From Toxotes chatareus (taxonomy: Eukaryota > Chordata > Actinopteri > Toxotidae), in NCBI GenBank assembly GCA_016801885.1, contig CM028884.1, positions 186,001 to 250,000 on the forward strand: a stretch of DNA of 64,000 bases, given 5' to 3'. Below are positions 9,732-22,655 of the stretch, one piece after another (the stretch's first letter is position 1; the number at the start of each line of letters is the position of its first letter). The notes under the pieces were generated by a model. The model did no database searches, was not told the DNA's origin, and was given only the letters and a program-made list of their open reading frames with translations. A program made the translations under genes and the position numbers.

Positions 9732-10830
9732 CATATATTTTTAAATTCATTGACTTACTAATGCATGTGTATAAATCCACTTTAAAAATCACAGGAAAGA
9801 TGCTTATTATCACTGCAGAACATGGCTGAACATTATCCAGTGATAATGGATACACTGCAAACAGGGGCAAATCAGAGCTAATTCAGCAATGGGGACAGTT
9901 TGATTAAATGTCAGCAAAGAAACAGGACTCAAGTAGTAGTTCTCAATTAACTCAGTGGTTTACTTAATGTTTACTTCCTCCCTAACCCACAAATTTCGGG
10001 ATCTGTAGTTGCAAAACTTAGAGTATGATCATCCCCTAAATAGAAGTAAGAGACAATTCTAAGTATAGGTATAATGATATCAGGCTTTCTTAATAAGTCT
10101 CTCAATGAAAATGGCCCATTCTCTTTACGTTTCTACTAATATTATGACAACAAAAGATAAACACGGCAGTATTTTAACTGTCTGTGATGTTAGAAGGGAA
10201 ACTTCTTATGACAGGCCTCAGTTGATGGTTCAGCCCCTTTAAACATTTTCTACATTTTGCACTGAGCTTCTTTCAGAATGTTCTGTCAAAACCAGCAGTG
10301 TAATGTCATGGACACTGAAGATTTCTCATACGCATTCACACAGTCCTGCTCACCAGCTGAACACTGCACTCATAGGACATACTTTTTAAAACTGTTCACT
10401 GAGGGTGCTCACAGGCTGTATTTCTGTTATTGAGTGAACCTTCTAATTGATGATAATAGCAGAGCTGTGGGGGCAGCCAAGCTGAAAATGGACAATCTAT
10501 TAATCTGAATTATAATTTGAAAGTTTTAAAGGTACTGTTAATTGGATCTTTTTTTCCAAAGGAGAGGCTAATAGAGGCATTTTATTGCAACCGAGATTTA
10601 GAAAAGAGGTTTTACAGAGATTTTTGGCATTTTAATGAAGGAGGTCTCACCCTGAAACACTGAAATGTGAACAACCATATCAGCAGAGTCACAGGCCACT
10701 GATAACATCTGCCACTCTGTCTCTCCCTAAAGGCTCATATATATAGACACACTCCCAGACTGCCAAATAGGGTCTACAGTTCCCTTTAAAAACCCTAAGA
10801 AGACGTGAGTAACTGAAAAGGATTATTTCA
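9732..10830. other. Non-coding stretch, no gene seen
   Basis: AT-rich, unique-looking sequence without supported genes or recognised repeats. Confidence 0.45.
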
Positions 10831-10870
10831 TTTTGTTTTATTTTATTTTATTTTATTTTATTTTATTTCA
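10831..10870. repeat. (TTTTA)n microsatellite
   Basis: Pentanucleotide run of TTTTA, about seven units. Confidence 0.9.
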
Positions 10871-10924
10871 TGTTCTACAACATTTCCAGGGTTTCCACAC
10901 TTCATTTGTTATTACTGTTATTAT

Positions 10925-11290
10925 TTTGTTACACCAGAGCAGGACTTCTAACACTGGACCCAAATTCAGGACTCAGAGACAACAGTTTAATACAGTCAAG
11001 GCAGAGTGATATGGCAGGCAGTGGGGGAGTCAGGTTGCTCTTGGAGGAGATGAGTCTTGTTCCTTCCTAAACTGTTGAAGGATGGAGCAGGGGAGCACGT
11101 TTCCAGAAGTGTAGACTTGAGAGGTTGACAGAGGTGTACGGCTGGTGATCCTACAAGACAGATAATACAAGAGGTGTGAGTACTTTGTTTCAAGGCAAGA
11201 GTCTTTAAACATAGGCAAGTATCTTTCCCTAGTTGCCAATGTGTCTGCTGTGAACGAGGTCAGACGAATTGGCAGTGGCTGGACTGAAGA
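10925..11290 (-). mobile_element. Probable Gypsy-type LTR fragment (R-U5 end)
   Basis: On the minus strand the sequence has the composition of fish Gypsy LTR ends: a C/T-rich leader, then GACTGTATTAAACTGTTG, CCTGAATTTGGGTCC and a TGTAACA terminus at about 10928. The layout matches the LTR piece at 29535-29912 (AAATAAACTGG, then TTTTGGGTCC, CTAACA end), but the sequences differ. No second LTR or internal region is next to it. Assignment rests on pattern, not on a matched partner. Confidence 0.45.
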
Positions 11291-13159
11291 ACAGGCCTAA
11301 AACACAACAGTGGTTATTGTTGTAACCTGCTGTTACAACAGTAACCACAGGTGCTGGTATCACAACCAGAAATCCAGATTATGAAGTAGCTTTTAAATTA
11401 GGGTCCAAGACCAGTAACTCCCATGGACTCAGCTAAATATCATGGTACAGTCCTTGCTCCTGTCTGCTCATAATATATATAATTTTTTCAAAGTTGCAAA
11501 ATATGCGAAACCTACTTTTCCAAACTTCTCCTGGCTGTGAGTCTTTGCACATGAAATCGATGGACTCTCACAATCAAAGGTTGTTAAAAGAATTTCAATA
11601 CATCAACCTCTTTTGATTTTGCAAGCCAATCAATTCTTTTAATCAAAATATGTCATTTTCAAAACTTTGCAATAACTTGTGAACACATTGAGATATTAGC
11701 CTAAACTTCAAGACACATGTTCAGGAGTTCTCACTGAGCTTACATATAAAAGTGCATATTGCTGTTGTTGTGGGGATGCCACAAAGGAGAATAGCTTATA
11801 TCTTGTAATCAGCTGCATGAATTTGTACGAGATTCTGTTTGCATTCCAAACTTCAAAAATAAAGTGCCCACACCGTCCTGTAGGGCTGAATTTTTTTCAG
11901 CATATCCACTGAATTAGGACAAAAGGTTGAATCACTGCAGCCTATAGTCAGTTCAGAATCCACCATTCTATAATATTTCAAAATATGCAAAACTGATTAA
12001 CATCTATGCCTCCTTTTAATTCAGATGTCATAAAAATTGACACATTGTCTAGATGGTTGATATCAAGTGTTTCAAACAGTGTTCAGGTCAAACACTGAGC
12101 TCACAGTGATATTCACCATATTGCTATAATTTGTACTGTATGAACAACAGTTTCTTTTTGACTCAGTGTTGGATTCAAAGTCACCAAAATATTTGAGGAT
12201 TCTCCTGAATCCAGCTGAGTGCCGTGTGTGTGTGTCTGTGTGTGTTTAGAATTTTTACATCAACATTTGATACTCGTATTTTTATGCTATAACAGACAAA
12301 TATACCCCAAGTCATTGCCTCAGTTTGATCCATCGCTCCCATTCACACGAAACTCATTCGTACTTACTCATGTATGAACTGAACAACTTTGAAAATCCAT
12401 GGAAGATCTCTGCTTCTTTTCACAGCTCAGAGTGGAGCATGTTGGGCTGGCCATGCAGATGAAAGGAAAAACTGGAGGCTGTATTCAGAAGCTTGCTCAC
12501 TCTGGTGCACACACACACACACACACACACAGCATGGAGCCTTGCCTCTGGCTTCATGCTTGCTCTTCCCTCAACCTCTGATTAAAACTGATTTCATTTT
12601 AGTTTTACATTGAATAGTGTTGTCGGGTGTGAGAGTAGCATTTGGAAATACAAGACAACCATAGAAGAAAGCCTTGTTGCAGAACCATGCAGATTACAGT
12701 TAGTAACACTACCATAATTTTGCACTTGAATGAATAAGAGGTTAAAGATTGTAGAATCTTTAAGTTATGTTAAAGAAAAACAAAACAAAAAAGAAACATT
12801 TCATTGGTGACAATAGTTTAATTATGTAACACAGAAATAGTTACTGATGATAAAAGCTGCGACCCTCTCTTTGTAAGTCTTGGATTGGGTTGGTGCTTTT
12901 AATTTGCGTGTTTGTTTAATTAGCCATTTACTTGAAAAGATAAACTTTAATTTATCTTGTTGTTTCATTCTGTTTGTTGCTGTTTTTTTTAATGCACTTT
13001 GCAGTGGTGATTTTCTCATTGTTGAGTGAACTGTTGTTTCAGTGTTACCACAGAGCCTAAATCAGGTTACATGAGGAAAAAGTCAGTGAACTTGAAATTA
13101 AATTGGGGAAAAAAACCCAAAACTGTTCATTTTGTATGTACTGTGGTAGATTTATTAGA
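11291..13159. other. Non-coding stretch, no gene seen
   Basis: AT-rich sequence. Two loosely similar blocks, about 11690-11760 and 12040-12110, share 'tgttcagg...cactgagct' words and may be an old dispersed repeat. Small GT runs lie near 12222-12245. Confidence 0.4.
12508..12531. repeat. (CA)n microsatellite
   Basis: About 12 CA units. Confidence 0.9.
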
Positions 13160-13506
13160 TGATGTTGATCTGTTTCAGATCTGTTGTTAATCCCCGTAGG
13201 GAAATTCTTTTGTTACTTACAACTCCCAATTGAAAATGAAGAAAAGAGGAAAATTGCACATAGTGTGTAGTAAGAGGGAAAAAAAAGGTTTCTAAAATAA
13301 ACAAGTGAAGTGAAAACCAAAAAAAGAAAGGTATAGTATAATGAAAATCAAGTAAAAATATTGCAATACCCCTTACAGTATACATATACTCCAATATCAA
13401 ACAGAACAATATAATACAAATAATAGAAAAATAGAAAAATATAAAGACATCTTAATATTTGCAGATATGTACATTAGTATACACAGTATACATGAGTCTG
13501 TGGTTT

Positions 13507-13905
13507 TTACAGTTCAGAGTTATATAGTTTGATAGCGACAGTCAGGAATGATTTCCTGTGTCGCTCTGTTGTGCAGTGTGGAACAATGAGTCTATTGCTG
13601 AACAAGCTTCTGTGACTGATCAGCACATGGTGGAGAGGGTGTGAAGGAGAGTCCAATATTGTCCTACCTTTGGACAACATTCTCCTCTCTAACACTGTAT
13701 TCAGTGAGTCCAGTTCCTCTCCTACAGCATGGCTGGCCTTCCTGATGATCTTATTGATTCTGTCAGTGTCCTTCACCTTCAGGCTGCTGCCCCAGCAGAC
13801 AACAGCGTACAGGATGGCACTGGCCACCACAGACTCATAGAACATCCGCAGCATTGTCCGGCAGATGACCTTAGTCGTCTCAGAAAATAGAGACGACTCT
13901 GGCCC
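13507..13905 (-). pseudogene. LINE ORF2 C-terminal region
   Basis: The open frame contains MLRMFYESVVASAILYAVV and WGSSLKVKDTDRINKIIRKA, then a His-rich LDSPSHPLHHVLISH and RHRKSFLTVAIKLYNS. This is the region after the RT thumb in L2/Rex1-type LINEs. It is in a different frame from the RT part (13905-14483), so a frameshift separates them. The same protein segment is seen in the plus-strand copy at 33782-34090. Confidence 0.8.
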
Positions 13906-14483
13906 TTTCTGTACACAGTGTCCAAGCTTTTGGACCAGTCCAGTTTGTGATCTAGGTACACCCCCAAGTACCTGTACTCCTCCACCATGTCCACATTGAC
14001 CCCTTGAATGTTGACAGGGGTCACTGTAGCCTTGGTCCTCCTCAACCACCAGTTCACCACCAGTTCCTTTGTCTTCATCACATTGAGCTGCAGGTGGTTT
14101 ATCTTGCTCCATGTGACAAAGTTGTCCACAACCATCCTGTACTCACTCTCATCACCACCTAAAATACATCCTACTACTGCAGAGTCGTCAGAAAACTTCT
14201 GAAGGTGGCAGGTCTCAGTGCAGCAGCTGAAGTCTGTGGTGTAGAGAGTAAAGAGGAAAGGAGAGAGGATGGTCCCCTGCGGAGCCCCAGTGTTGCTGAC
14301 CACTCTGTCTGACGTACAGCACTGCAAGCGCACATACTGTGGTCTGCCAGTCAGGTAGTCCACAATCCAGGACACCAGTGGGGCATCTACCTGCATCGCC
14401 GTCAGCTTCTCACCCAGCGGAGTCAGCCTGATGGTGTCAAACGCACTGGAGAAATCAAAAAACATGATTCTCACAGTGCTCAC
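13905..14483 (-). pseudogene. LINE reverse transcriptase, palm region
   Basis: Translation shows RT motif A (FFDFSSAFDTI, first catalytic Asp), motif B (NTGAPQGTILSPFLFTLY), and the catalytic Asp pair in FSDDSAVVG, followed by the LQLNVMKTKELVVN and YRYLGVYLDHKLDWS blocks. In this copy the FSDD motif is intact, unlike the related copy at 30 kb. The start is missing through 5' truncation and the frame is lost at the 3' side. The enzyme would copy LINE RNA into DNA at a nicked target; here it cannot be made. Confidence 0.85.
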
Positions 14484-15237
14484 TGGCTTGTCCAGGTGGG
14501 TGTAGACTCAGTTGAGCAGGTAGATGATGGCGTCATCCACTCCGAGATGGGTTTAAGCAGTTACCTTATCACAGAAGAACATTACATTGATCTAGTTATG
14601 GATACCAACCATTCTAATTTAGCATTGTTTCAGAGTGGAAGAAAATACCTGTATTTACCAGAAAATGCAGGCTACAAGAGAATTTGAACAACTCCACATT
14701 TTTGGTGCCACTGAGGATATCATACTGTTGCCATGCCCTGGTTCAACCATAACAGGGTTTTTTTTTTTAATGTGCTGTAAGTGCTCATTAGTACTGAGGC
14801 CACTCAGTACCTGCTGCACTGCAGGGAATCTCCATATACATCCACTCTGCCTAAAATCTCTCAGGTCTCATGACCCCTGGGATAAGTCATGCATATACAG
14901 TAGGTGGTGATTGTTACTCTTACAACCCCTCCTCATTACCTTCATTTTTTCAGTCTTCATGTCTTCCCTCTCAAGTTCTGCTGGCTCTTTTGTCTCCTCT
15001 GGCCTCGCCAGTCTCTAACATTCATTGCAGTCCAACATCTACCTCTCACCTCTGGCCTCTGGCTTTCTAGCCCTCTCTTCCTCTTTTGCATCATAGAGAT
15101 TAATAAGCTGTACTCATATAGCTGAAATGGCTCCTTATTCCTCATTACATTACTGTTTGATCTTCTTGTGCATGATGTTTTATTTCTATCTCCTCTCAGA
15201 GATGAATCATCCTTGCCACGGTGAGAATGCTTTCATC

Positions 15238-15400
15238 TATTTTGGGGATCCTGTCCTATCTCCTATCTTCAGATGGGCTTTTGGTTAATGAAGACACTTC
15301 ACATAGTGTCTAATCACAAAAACTCTCTGTTACTTCCCTCAATAAATTTTGTTATTCACTTCCATTTGATCTCTTTTCACTTAAAGGAAACTTTGGGGAA
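15238..15400 (+). repeat. Direct repeat, first copy
   Basis: Shares GGGGATCCTGTCCT, CTCCTATCTTCA, a 'cacttcac...gtct/tcgaatcacaaaa' block and AAATTTTGTTATT with the second copy 450 bp downstream. The copies have clearly diverged. Origin unknown. Confidence 0.65.
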
Positions 15401-15687
15401 AGTTGAGTGAGTAAGATTTCTTCCCTTGCGTCGCACAATGCTGGCTATATACTTCTGATTCATTAAGCTCCGTTCACTCTCAGGCTGTCAAATCCCTTCA
15501 ATCACAATTCTGACATCACCATGTCTGACCAATAATCTTCCTGCTTGCACTGCTCGAGCTGTCTGTCTGTCTGTCTTTGAGACCTACTTTTGCACAACCC
15601 TCCCCACCATAACCTCCACAATGTCCAGGGACTTCCATGAAACTCTCGCTGAGGTCTGCCCCAGCACCACCATCAATGTCTAGACTC

Positions 15688-15838
15688 TGGGGGATCCTGT
15701 CCTGTCTCCTATCTTCAAATGGACCTTTGCTTAATGACAACACTTCACGTTGAGTCGAATCACAAAACCTCTCTTTTGCTTCCCTTTATAAATTTTGTTA
15801 TTGACTTCCATTTAATCCCTCCTCATTGGAGTAAACTT
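15688..15838 (+). repeat. Direct repeat, second copy
   Basis: Second copy of the block at 15238-15400. No coding potential is shared between the copies, so this is probably either a local duplication or two members of an unnamed repeat. Confidence 0.65.
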
Positions 15839-17591
15839 AGACATCAAAAAAATTAAAAAGTAGATGTTATCAAATAAATATTTCTGCTTTTTTTCTAATT
15901 TATTTCATCTATTTTGGCCTGTTTAATATTTTTATATCATCGCATCTATATGGCTCACAATTATGGGTAATTTCCTTCACAGAGTCTGTACAGTGGCAGC
16001 AGTAAGCTAAGGGATGCAGTTTCTTTTTTTCTATAGAAATCCTCAGCAAATTCAAAGCAGAACACTGACACATTTGTTATTCAGTAGGTAAACAACAGCA
16101 ATAATTTCACTGAACACTTACTGATGATATAAAGTCATGAACAGAAGGTTTAGCGCTGAACCTGAAGCCTCCACACCTACTGACAAACCATGGGAGAGCC
16201 CCAAAATTTGTGGTGTCCTTTAGTGGCATCTTCATCACTCTACTCTATTCATTTTGTTGAACACGAGGAGTTTGGTGACTCACCTGATAGAGGTGAAATA
16301 ACTACAAAAACACCTTTGTGGGTTGACAGGAATGAGTCATACCTGCAGATCATGTTCAAACCAACAGGAGCTTCTGAGATTTTATGATTCACTCAGGTCA
16401 CTGTAACTGGGAAGTTGTGGAAAATTCAGGAAGTAACCATATGACTGAGTATTTAATGTAAATCAATGTCAAATTCAGGGGTTTATTTTACTGTTAAAAT
16501 CAATCTTGTGCCAGTTCCTGCCGCAGCCTTTTTTCACTGGTGAAATCAAATTGCAGCAACTGAAAAAGCAAACAGTGAGGATGAGATGATGGCAGGTTGT
16601 GGGAGTCATTTCTGGTGGCTTAACTTTCCTAAATAAAGTAACACTTGTACCAAGCAATATGGTAGAAGTCGCACAATCAGCTCATATATGTTTTTGATTA
16701 ATACATTAGCGTACTTATTTTCTAACTACACAGGCTGAACCAGTGTATGAATTAACAACACTCTGGGTCTCTGTGAGGCTGTGATGCTCATTGTAAAGAA
16801 AAAACAGCTGTTAGAGAGATAAACCAAATGTCAAAAAATGCCAATAGCATCAGCATCAGGAGCATGGAATGATTTAAGTATGGAACTTCAGCCATGTGAA
16901 AACTAAACACACCAATTTGTTTGTTGTTAGACATGTTAGAAACCAAAACAGATGTTAAGTTTTATGTTGCTCATTTTACATATTTTTTTAACAATATCTT
17001 TATTGTATTTTAGTGGACGTATTAGTTAAACAGCATTCATTTGTTTTGAGAGAATACATTCATAACCCCCCTCCTTTCCCCACCGAATATGAACAGAACA
17101 TAACATTACTTCACTCTCTCATTCTCGCGTTATTAAAGATAATAAATGGAAAACAAAATTATAGATAAGACAAATTAAACCAATTCCGTTTTTGTAAAAT
17201 TTCTGTCAGACTGCAAAATAATTTCTTGTTATTTGTTGATCACATCATTGTTTTGAAATGCTCATTTAGTTTGCTTCAATAAAAAATTGCATTAAACCCT
17301 TGCTTTATGCAAAACATGTCAAACTGACAGGGGTGCCAATACTTTTGTCTCCAATTGTATGTGGTACCATAACATGTACAACTTTATGTTGTATTATACA
17401 TAAACAGCACTCTCAACTATTGTTGACATTAAAACATCCCAGACCAAAAGAATAATAAAACAATACAATGTAGCCAAATCAATTGTCCTACATCTCCTGT
17501 ATAAACTGTCCGATGTCTGCATCTTTAATAAAATGTCTAAAGGGTTTCCAGATACTTATATATACTTCCACTTTGTTTTTGAGAGTATATA

Positions 17592-17966
17592 TTATTTTCT
17601 CCAGATACACTGTGCCATAGCGGAAAACCAAGCACCAATTTTAGGTGGGTCTACCTTTTTCCAGCAAAGAGCTTTCATCCTTTTGGCCTGTAGTATAGCG
17701 AAGTCTATAAATCTGCGTTGTTGTAGTTTCAATTTAAAGTTCATTGGGTACAGGTGTAGTATAATTAACTTGGCGTCAACTGGGATGTTTAAGGATAATA
17801 TAATCTTAGTGTTACTAATTACTTCTTCCCAAAATGCTTTAATTTTGCCGCATTCCCAGATGCAATGTATAAACGTCCCTTGGGCCTCTCTACATTTAAA
17901 ACAAACATCCAGTATATTTTCATTATATTTGTTTAATTTTACAGGAGTTATGTATGTCTGCATCAT
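17592..17966 (-). pseudogene. L1 ORF2 C-terminal Cys/His region
   Basis: The frame holds DVCFKCREAQGTFIHCIW, i.e. C-x2-C-x8-H-x-C, the cysteine motif near the end of L1/Tx1 ORF2, then FWEEV and a Trp/Lys-rich tail (WFSAMAQCIWRK). It is broken at both ends relative to the upstream fragment. Confidence 0.8.
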
Positions 17967-18125
17967 CCAATTGTACTGAAGTAGCTTTAAGCTAACATTT
18001 GCTGATTGCCTCTGGGAGTCAACACAGACTTGTTTCCATTCATCTTCAGATATATCCCTATTTAAATTAGCTCTAGTGTTTCTAGTTTGGGGATTGATGA
18101 TTCAGTAGACCCGGATGTAAGCCAG

Positions 18126-18587
18126 TTATAGAATATTGATATTATTCCTTTCTTGTAAGGTTTTTTTGTAATTAGTTCCTCTAGAGAAGAGATATCTGGC
18201 ATATTCACTGAGTGAATATGCCAGATGTGAGTTTTGCATTGATGAAAGGAAGCTTCTTAATTGTAAACACTTAAAGAAATGCTTTTTTGGGATATCATAC
18301 TTGGAAGAGATCTGTTCAAAGGACATGAAAGTTCCCTCCACATACAGGTCGCCTATTTTTTTTAGTCCTTTTTTTGCCCATAGCTGAAAACCTGCATCCA
18401 ACCTGCCTGGTTTGAATAGTGAGTTCCCCCAAATTGGACTAAACTGTGATATAGAGTCAGCAATTTTCATATGCGCCTTAACAGCATACCAGACATTAAT
18501 CATATTATTTATGATTAATGGTGGTATTACACCGGAACATGATTCCATATCCACCCAGGATGGGTTGTTTCCAGAGAAGTAAAACAA
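18126..18587 (-). pseudogene. L1 ORF2 segment between RT and C-terminal region
   Basis: Translation has PLIINNMINVWYAVKAHM, FSPIWGNSLFKPG, GFQLWAKKGLKKIGDLY and FMSFEQISSKYDIPKKHFF, typical of the linker of fish L1/Tx1 ORF2 proteins. A frameshift separates it from the RT part. Confidence 0.75.
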
Positions 18588-18735
18588 TAGTTCTTAATTG
18601 AGCTGCTAAGTAATACTAGTATAGGTTAGGACATTTTAATCCTCCACCGTCATATGGGAGATACAAGATAAAGATAGTCGGACTCTAGGGCCTTTCTTAT
18701 TCCAGATGAACTTTCTGATTAGTAAAGTAGCTTTC

Positions 18736-19266
18736 CTAAACAGGTGGTGCCAAAGGGATATTTTGAAACAAGTATAAAAATTTTGGCAAAATAGACATCT
18801 TTATTATATTTATCCTTCCGATTGTAGAAATTGGTAAAGGCATCCATCTGTCCAAATCCTTAGATGTTGATTCTATTATACTGTTGTAATTGACTGAAAT
18901 AATATTCTCTAACTGAGGTACTACTTTGATGCCCAAATATGTAAATTCAGGTGTTATTTTGAAGGTAAAAAGGTTTTGACCCAGGTTTTGGCAATTTTCA
19001 TTGTTTAGCAACATAAGTGATGACTTTGATGTATTTTTTTTGTAGCCAGATATTTTACCAAACCGGCTAATCAGATCTAACAGTGTTGGTAAGGAGGTAT
19101 TTAATTTTTTTAAGAATAAAATTACATCATCAGCAAATAAAGCTATTTTATGCTCTTTGCTGCCTATTGTAATCCCTTGTATCTGCCTATTGGATCTTAT
19201 CGCTATTGCTAGAGGTTCGATAGCTAGGATGAACAGTAGCGGTGATGGGGTGAACCTTGGGGACAT
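18736..19266 (-). pseudogene. L1 ORF2 reverse transcriptase, catalytic palm
   Basis: Contains the catalytic ALFADDVILFL (both Asp present; coding strand about 19142-19122), preceded by PLLFILAIEPLAIAIRSN and followed by FTYLGIKVVPQLENII and ISTIGRINIIKMSILPKFLY (thumb). The upstream PQG-type motif B is lost in a gap of about 60 bp before 19266. Confidence 0.82.
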
Positions 19267-19328
19267 CCCCTTGTGATGTTAAAAGGTGCAGAGATCATTT
19301 CATTAGTCAGAACCTCTGCTGTAGGATT

Positions 19329-19742
19329 TCAATGTAATAATTTGATCCATTTTAGGAAGGAATTCCCAAAGCCAAATCTATCAACAACATCAAAAAGATA
19401 AGTCCACTTTATTCTATCAAAAGCCTTCTCTGCGTCAAGCGAGAGAAGCGCAGTATCCTTTTTTCCTTTTTGGTCATATAATATGTTTAGAACTTGTCTG
19501 ACATTATGGAATCCCTGTCTGCCTTTAATAAATCCGTTCTGGTCATCATCCACAATACCAGGAAGTACAGCCTCTAACCTTTTTGCCAAAATTTTACTCA
19601 GAATTTTAGTATCAGTATTTATTAAATTTATTGGACGCAAATTTTCGCATTGTGTGTTTGGTTTTCCAGGTTTGGGAAGTAAAATGATCAAAGCCTCTTT
19701 CATTGACACAGAAAGACAGTTATTATAACATTCTATATACAT
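19329..19742 (-). pseudogene. L1 ORF2 reverse transcriptase, N-terminal part
   Basis: Reads ALIILLPKPGKPNTQCEN, LRPINLINTDTKILSKILA, a DDDQNGFIKGRQ block and motif A LLSLDAEKAFDRIKWTYL with its catalytic Asp. The open frame starts at the truncation point. Confidence 0.82.
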
Positions 19743-19750
19743 ATCATAAA

Positions 19751-22655
19751 GAGTTTTTTTTTACAGACATATTAATAACTAATCAATCAGTCAGCAAGTA
19801 TTTTGTACAAGTATGGGTAGAGAGAGGAAAAATGTGATTTTATATGTTTGCATGTACTCCACTCCATGCAGTACGTTCTTTCTTCTATATATATGAATAA
19901 AATTATAGGATGTTATTACTGATATGGGATCCTTATTTTCTGAGTTCTTTTTTTTCATAAATAAACAAACATCATCTGCATAGATGCACCAGTTATTTCC
20001 GTCTCATCCAAAGGAAGCAGGATTCATCTTCTGGGCACCATGAATGTCTTTAAAATGTCAAGGCAATCCATCCAGTAGTTTTTGAGATATTTCAGTTCAG
20101 CCATGCTGCTGTGCTGCTGTAGATTATATAGCCATTCAGTAGCTTTTCATTGTATTGATTGCATCACAGGGATTTCCACTGCAGCTCGAGTTTACCAAAT
20201 TGCTTTGGAATTGCAGATGTTCAGATTTGCATTTTCCTTTGAGCACTTAAAGGACTTCTTGTTCATGTTGTCTTAAAATATTAGCTTCTAAGTTTATTCT
20301 TGACCTTGGAAAAAGAAGTATTGAATGAAGAAGTTTCCATCTGTTTTGATGTGAGCTCTGCTTTAGATCATCCAGCCACAGGGTCAGGAAGATACACAGG
20401 ACAACTTCTGTATGAATTTGGAAAATCAAACAAATGTACATGCAGCATCTCTATCTGCTGATCAGCCATTTCCATCCATCAAGAGAAGGCATATTACTTA
20501 AAATGTGAAGTCTAGGTCACGCTCTTCACATTTTTAATACCTTTAACAGTGAAATGTGTGAAAGTGCAACCTACATGGATAGTTTCTTCCTTACTTGCAC
20601 ATTTGGTGGTGATTTGTTCATTCTGGTTTTTTTTTGTGGTCGCATGTTTCACACAGTGTGTGAGGCTGTGCTTTAGTTATTGTCTCCAGGTAGACTGTAC
20701 ACCAGTCTACCTTTCACTTTATGCTACTGGGCAAAAAATTATGGCAGATTTTTGTGGTCCAAGAGGCTCTTTTGTAGAGCACACTGAGCAGGAATTGTGT
20801 GTCAGATTTCAAGTCAATCGGGCTTACAGTGTGAGGGGTGTGGCCATCATTTTCAATGTGACAGTTCCAGCCAGTGTCATGTCACTGATATTTCTGGGAT
20901 GCACTTGAGCTGTCTGCTGTACAATTCACCAAGCACTTTTTCTGCAGGAGAGAGTGACAACTCAAAATGGTGACTGCATCACCAAATCCGTCTAGATTAT
21001 TTACTAAAGTAAGTACCACACAATGACACAAACAAACAATTAGTAGTAGACACTGCGACACTACTAGTAGAGCAGTAACTCCTGTGTTTTGCAAGGTAAA
21101 ATTTCTGTTTTTGTTAGTGGGTCAAGTTAAATAAAAAGAATCTGAACCTTTAACAAAATGGTCTGTCTCTGTCCAGTCTGTCTCTCTATAATGTTGTCAG
21201 ACACTAATCAGTCTGAGCCTGTCAGTGGTAAAAATAAAAACACTTTGGTGGACGGACTTTAACATGGACACCTGCCCCATTGTTTATATTGCAGCTGCAG
21301 TTTCACGGTTTCTGGGTGTAAATCTGTTATCTGTTAAGGTTAGGGTTAGGCTGTCCACTGAGTATGGAAATCAATGCAATCCTAATAAGGACAGCTGTGC
21401 AAACTTGTGTGTGTGTGTTTATTTGTGTGTGTGATGTTAAGCACTATTTGGCAGATGTAAAAACTGTGTTTTTCTGGCTTATTTTCAAATTCATCTCCCA
21501 GGCTTGTGCTTCCATTTTGTTCTTGCTTTATTGCTCTGTCTTCAGCAGAGTCCCTCGAGCTCCCAGACCAGACCTCATGATTAATCACACTGTTCCCCAA
21601 AAGTGCAACTTCAGATGTTTACTCCGTCAAAACATAACACTCATTTTTCATGGATGTGGATGCATGCCACTTTCTCTGAGTCTCAGCTCAGAGATGGCCT
21701 GAAAGACAGACACGTATTTAGCAGCGAAGCAGCTTCCAGCTCAAGCATTCATCTCCAACATACAAACACAAAAAGCACATTTTACTGTACATCCAGGACA
21801 AAATAAATAGGTTGTCTATTTTTGCGCTGATGGAGAATTTTACTGGTGGTTACCAACCAATCAATCATGGCAATTTATACAGCAATTAAGAATCCACTAC
21901 TGTGCTGTAGAACGCCTTCCTCACTTAAACATTGAAGATCATTTCCAAAGGACAGGGCCTTTCAGGACAGGACATTTCACACTCACATGTCAAGTTAGTA
22001 GTTAATCTTGTATGCTGTGTTAACTCATACTAGCTGACTCACACACACCTGCCTCTCTGCTCAGCCAGAACCTACAAATTTCATGCTCACACTCAACTAT
22101 CTGAGCGCGATGTGGAACTCACACTGTGAGCATGGAGCCTCGGGTCAGTTCTATCTAGTGACAATTCCAGTAAAGTTTATTCGGACAACACAAAAACATC
22201 CTCAACAACAACAACAACAGAAAGACAGAATGGCAGAGTTACGTTGTTACAGTCTGCCTGTCTGACTGCAGTGAACTTCAGTTTTATGTCACCAGCATCA
22301 GGCCAAACCCACAGAGTTTCTCTTCTTCTTCAGTCAGACTGTGTCTCACAAGATTGGTTTTGACCAAAAGACTGAAATCTAGAACATGTCTACTCTGAGA
22401 ACCGTCATAGTCTGCCAGATATTTGTTCAGTCAGTTTGCTGATTGATGCAGGACAGAATGGTGCATAGTGGTTCCAGCCTCAGGAACAACTATTTAAACC
22501 CTTATTAGCCAATATTTATGTATGTTTTTTCAATCTGTGGCAGGGAAGGTACAGCAGGGACAGCAGTGAAAGCAACAACAGGTTCAGCCTCATGGTCCCA
22601 TATGTGACTTGGTGCTACAGTCATCTCAAGCATCCCGTTAAAGGTCTGAGCATGT
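19751..22655. other. Non-coding stretch, scattered old repeats only
   Basis: No gene seen. At about 20037-20100 lies a diverged copy of a dispersed fish repeat containing GGCAATCCATCCAGTAG and TTTGAGATATTTCAG. The 119-codon open frame at 20549-20908 has no recognisable domain. The rest appears unique. Confidence 0.4.

Larger units (their letters stand above)
13160..14551 (-). mobile_element. Rex1/L2-type LINE, 5'-truncated copy
   Basis: Minus strand. It contains the RT palm region onward, the C-terminal region and a 3' UTR ending GAATTTCCCTACGGGGATTA. Sequence and order match the longer copy at 29420-32325 and the plus-strand copy at 33778-34375. The 5' truncation is at about 14551, where similarity to the longer copy stops just after CACTCCGAG. 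The reading frame is broken near 13890-13910 by an internal deletion, so it is not functional. Confidence 0.88.
14552..16984. other. Non-coding stretch with a duplicated block
   Basis: No gene seen. It holds two similar blocks (15238-15400 and 15688-15838, separate entries). A splice-like interval on the minus strand near 16300-16360 was considered and not accepted. Confidence 0.45.
16985..19750 (-). mobile_element. L1-clade LINE (L1/Tx1 type), 5'-truncated
   Basis: Minus strand. Four consecutive broken frames give, in order, RT fingers/palm, the FADD palm, thumb and the C-terminal region with a Cys/His motif, followed by an AT-rich 3' UTR ending near a TATCTTTATTG word at about 16995. L1-type markers are PKPGKPNTQCENLRPI, LSLDAEKAFDRI, ALFADDVILFL and the terminal C-x2-C...H...C region. 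The element starts abruptly near 19750, so the endonuclease domain and ORF1 are missing. It is the only L1-type element I see in the window. A short word GGGGTGCCAATACTTTTGTC at 17331, common in other fish repeats, sits in the 3' part and may be a separate small insertion. Confidence 0.85.

Noticed and set aside
16300..16365. Minus-strand interval with ATCTGCAG acceptor and CTATCAG|GTGAGT donor, open in one frame
   Set aside because: The acceptor lacks a pyrimidine tract, and the surrounding sequence gave no partner exon. Too weak to list as a gene.
20949..21009. Interval TTTTCTGCAG to ACTAAA|GTAAGT as a plus-strand exon
   Set aside because: All three frames contain stops.
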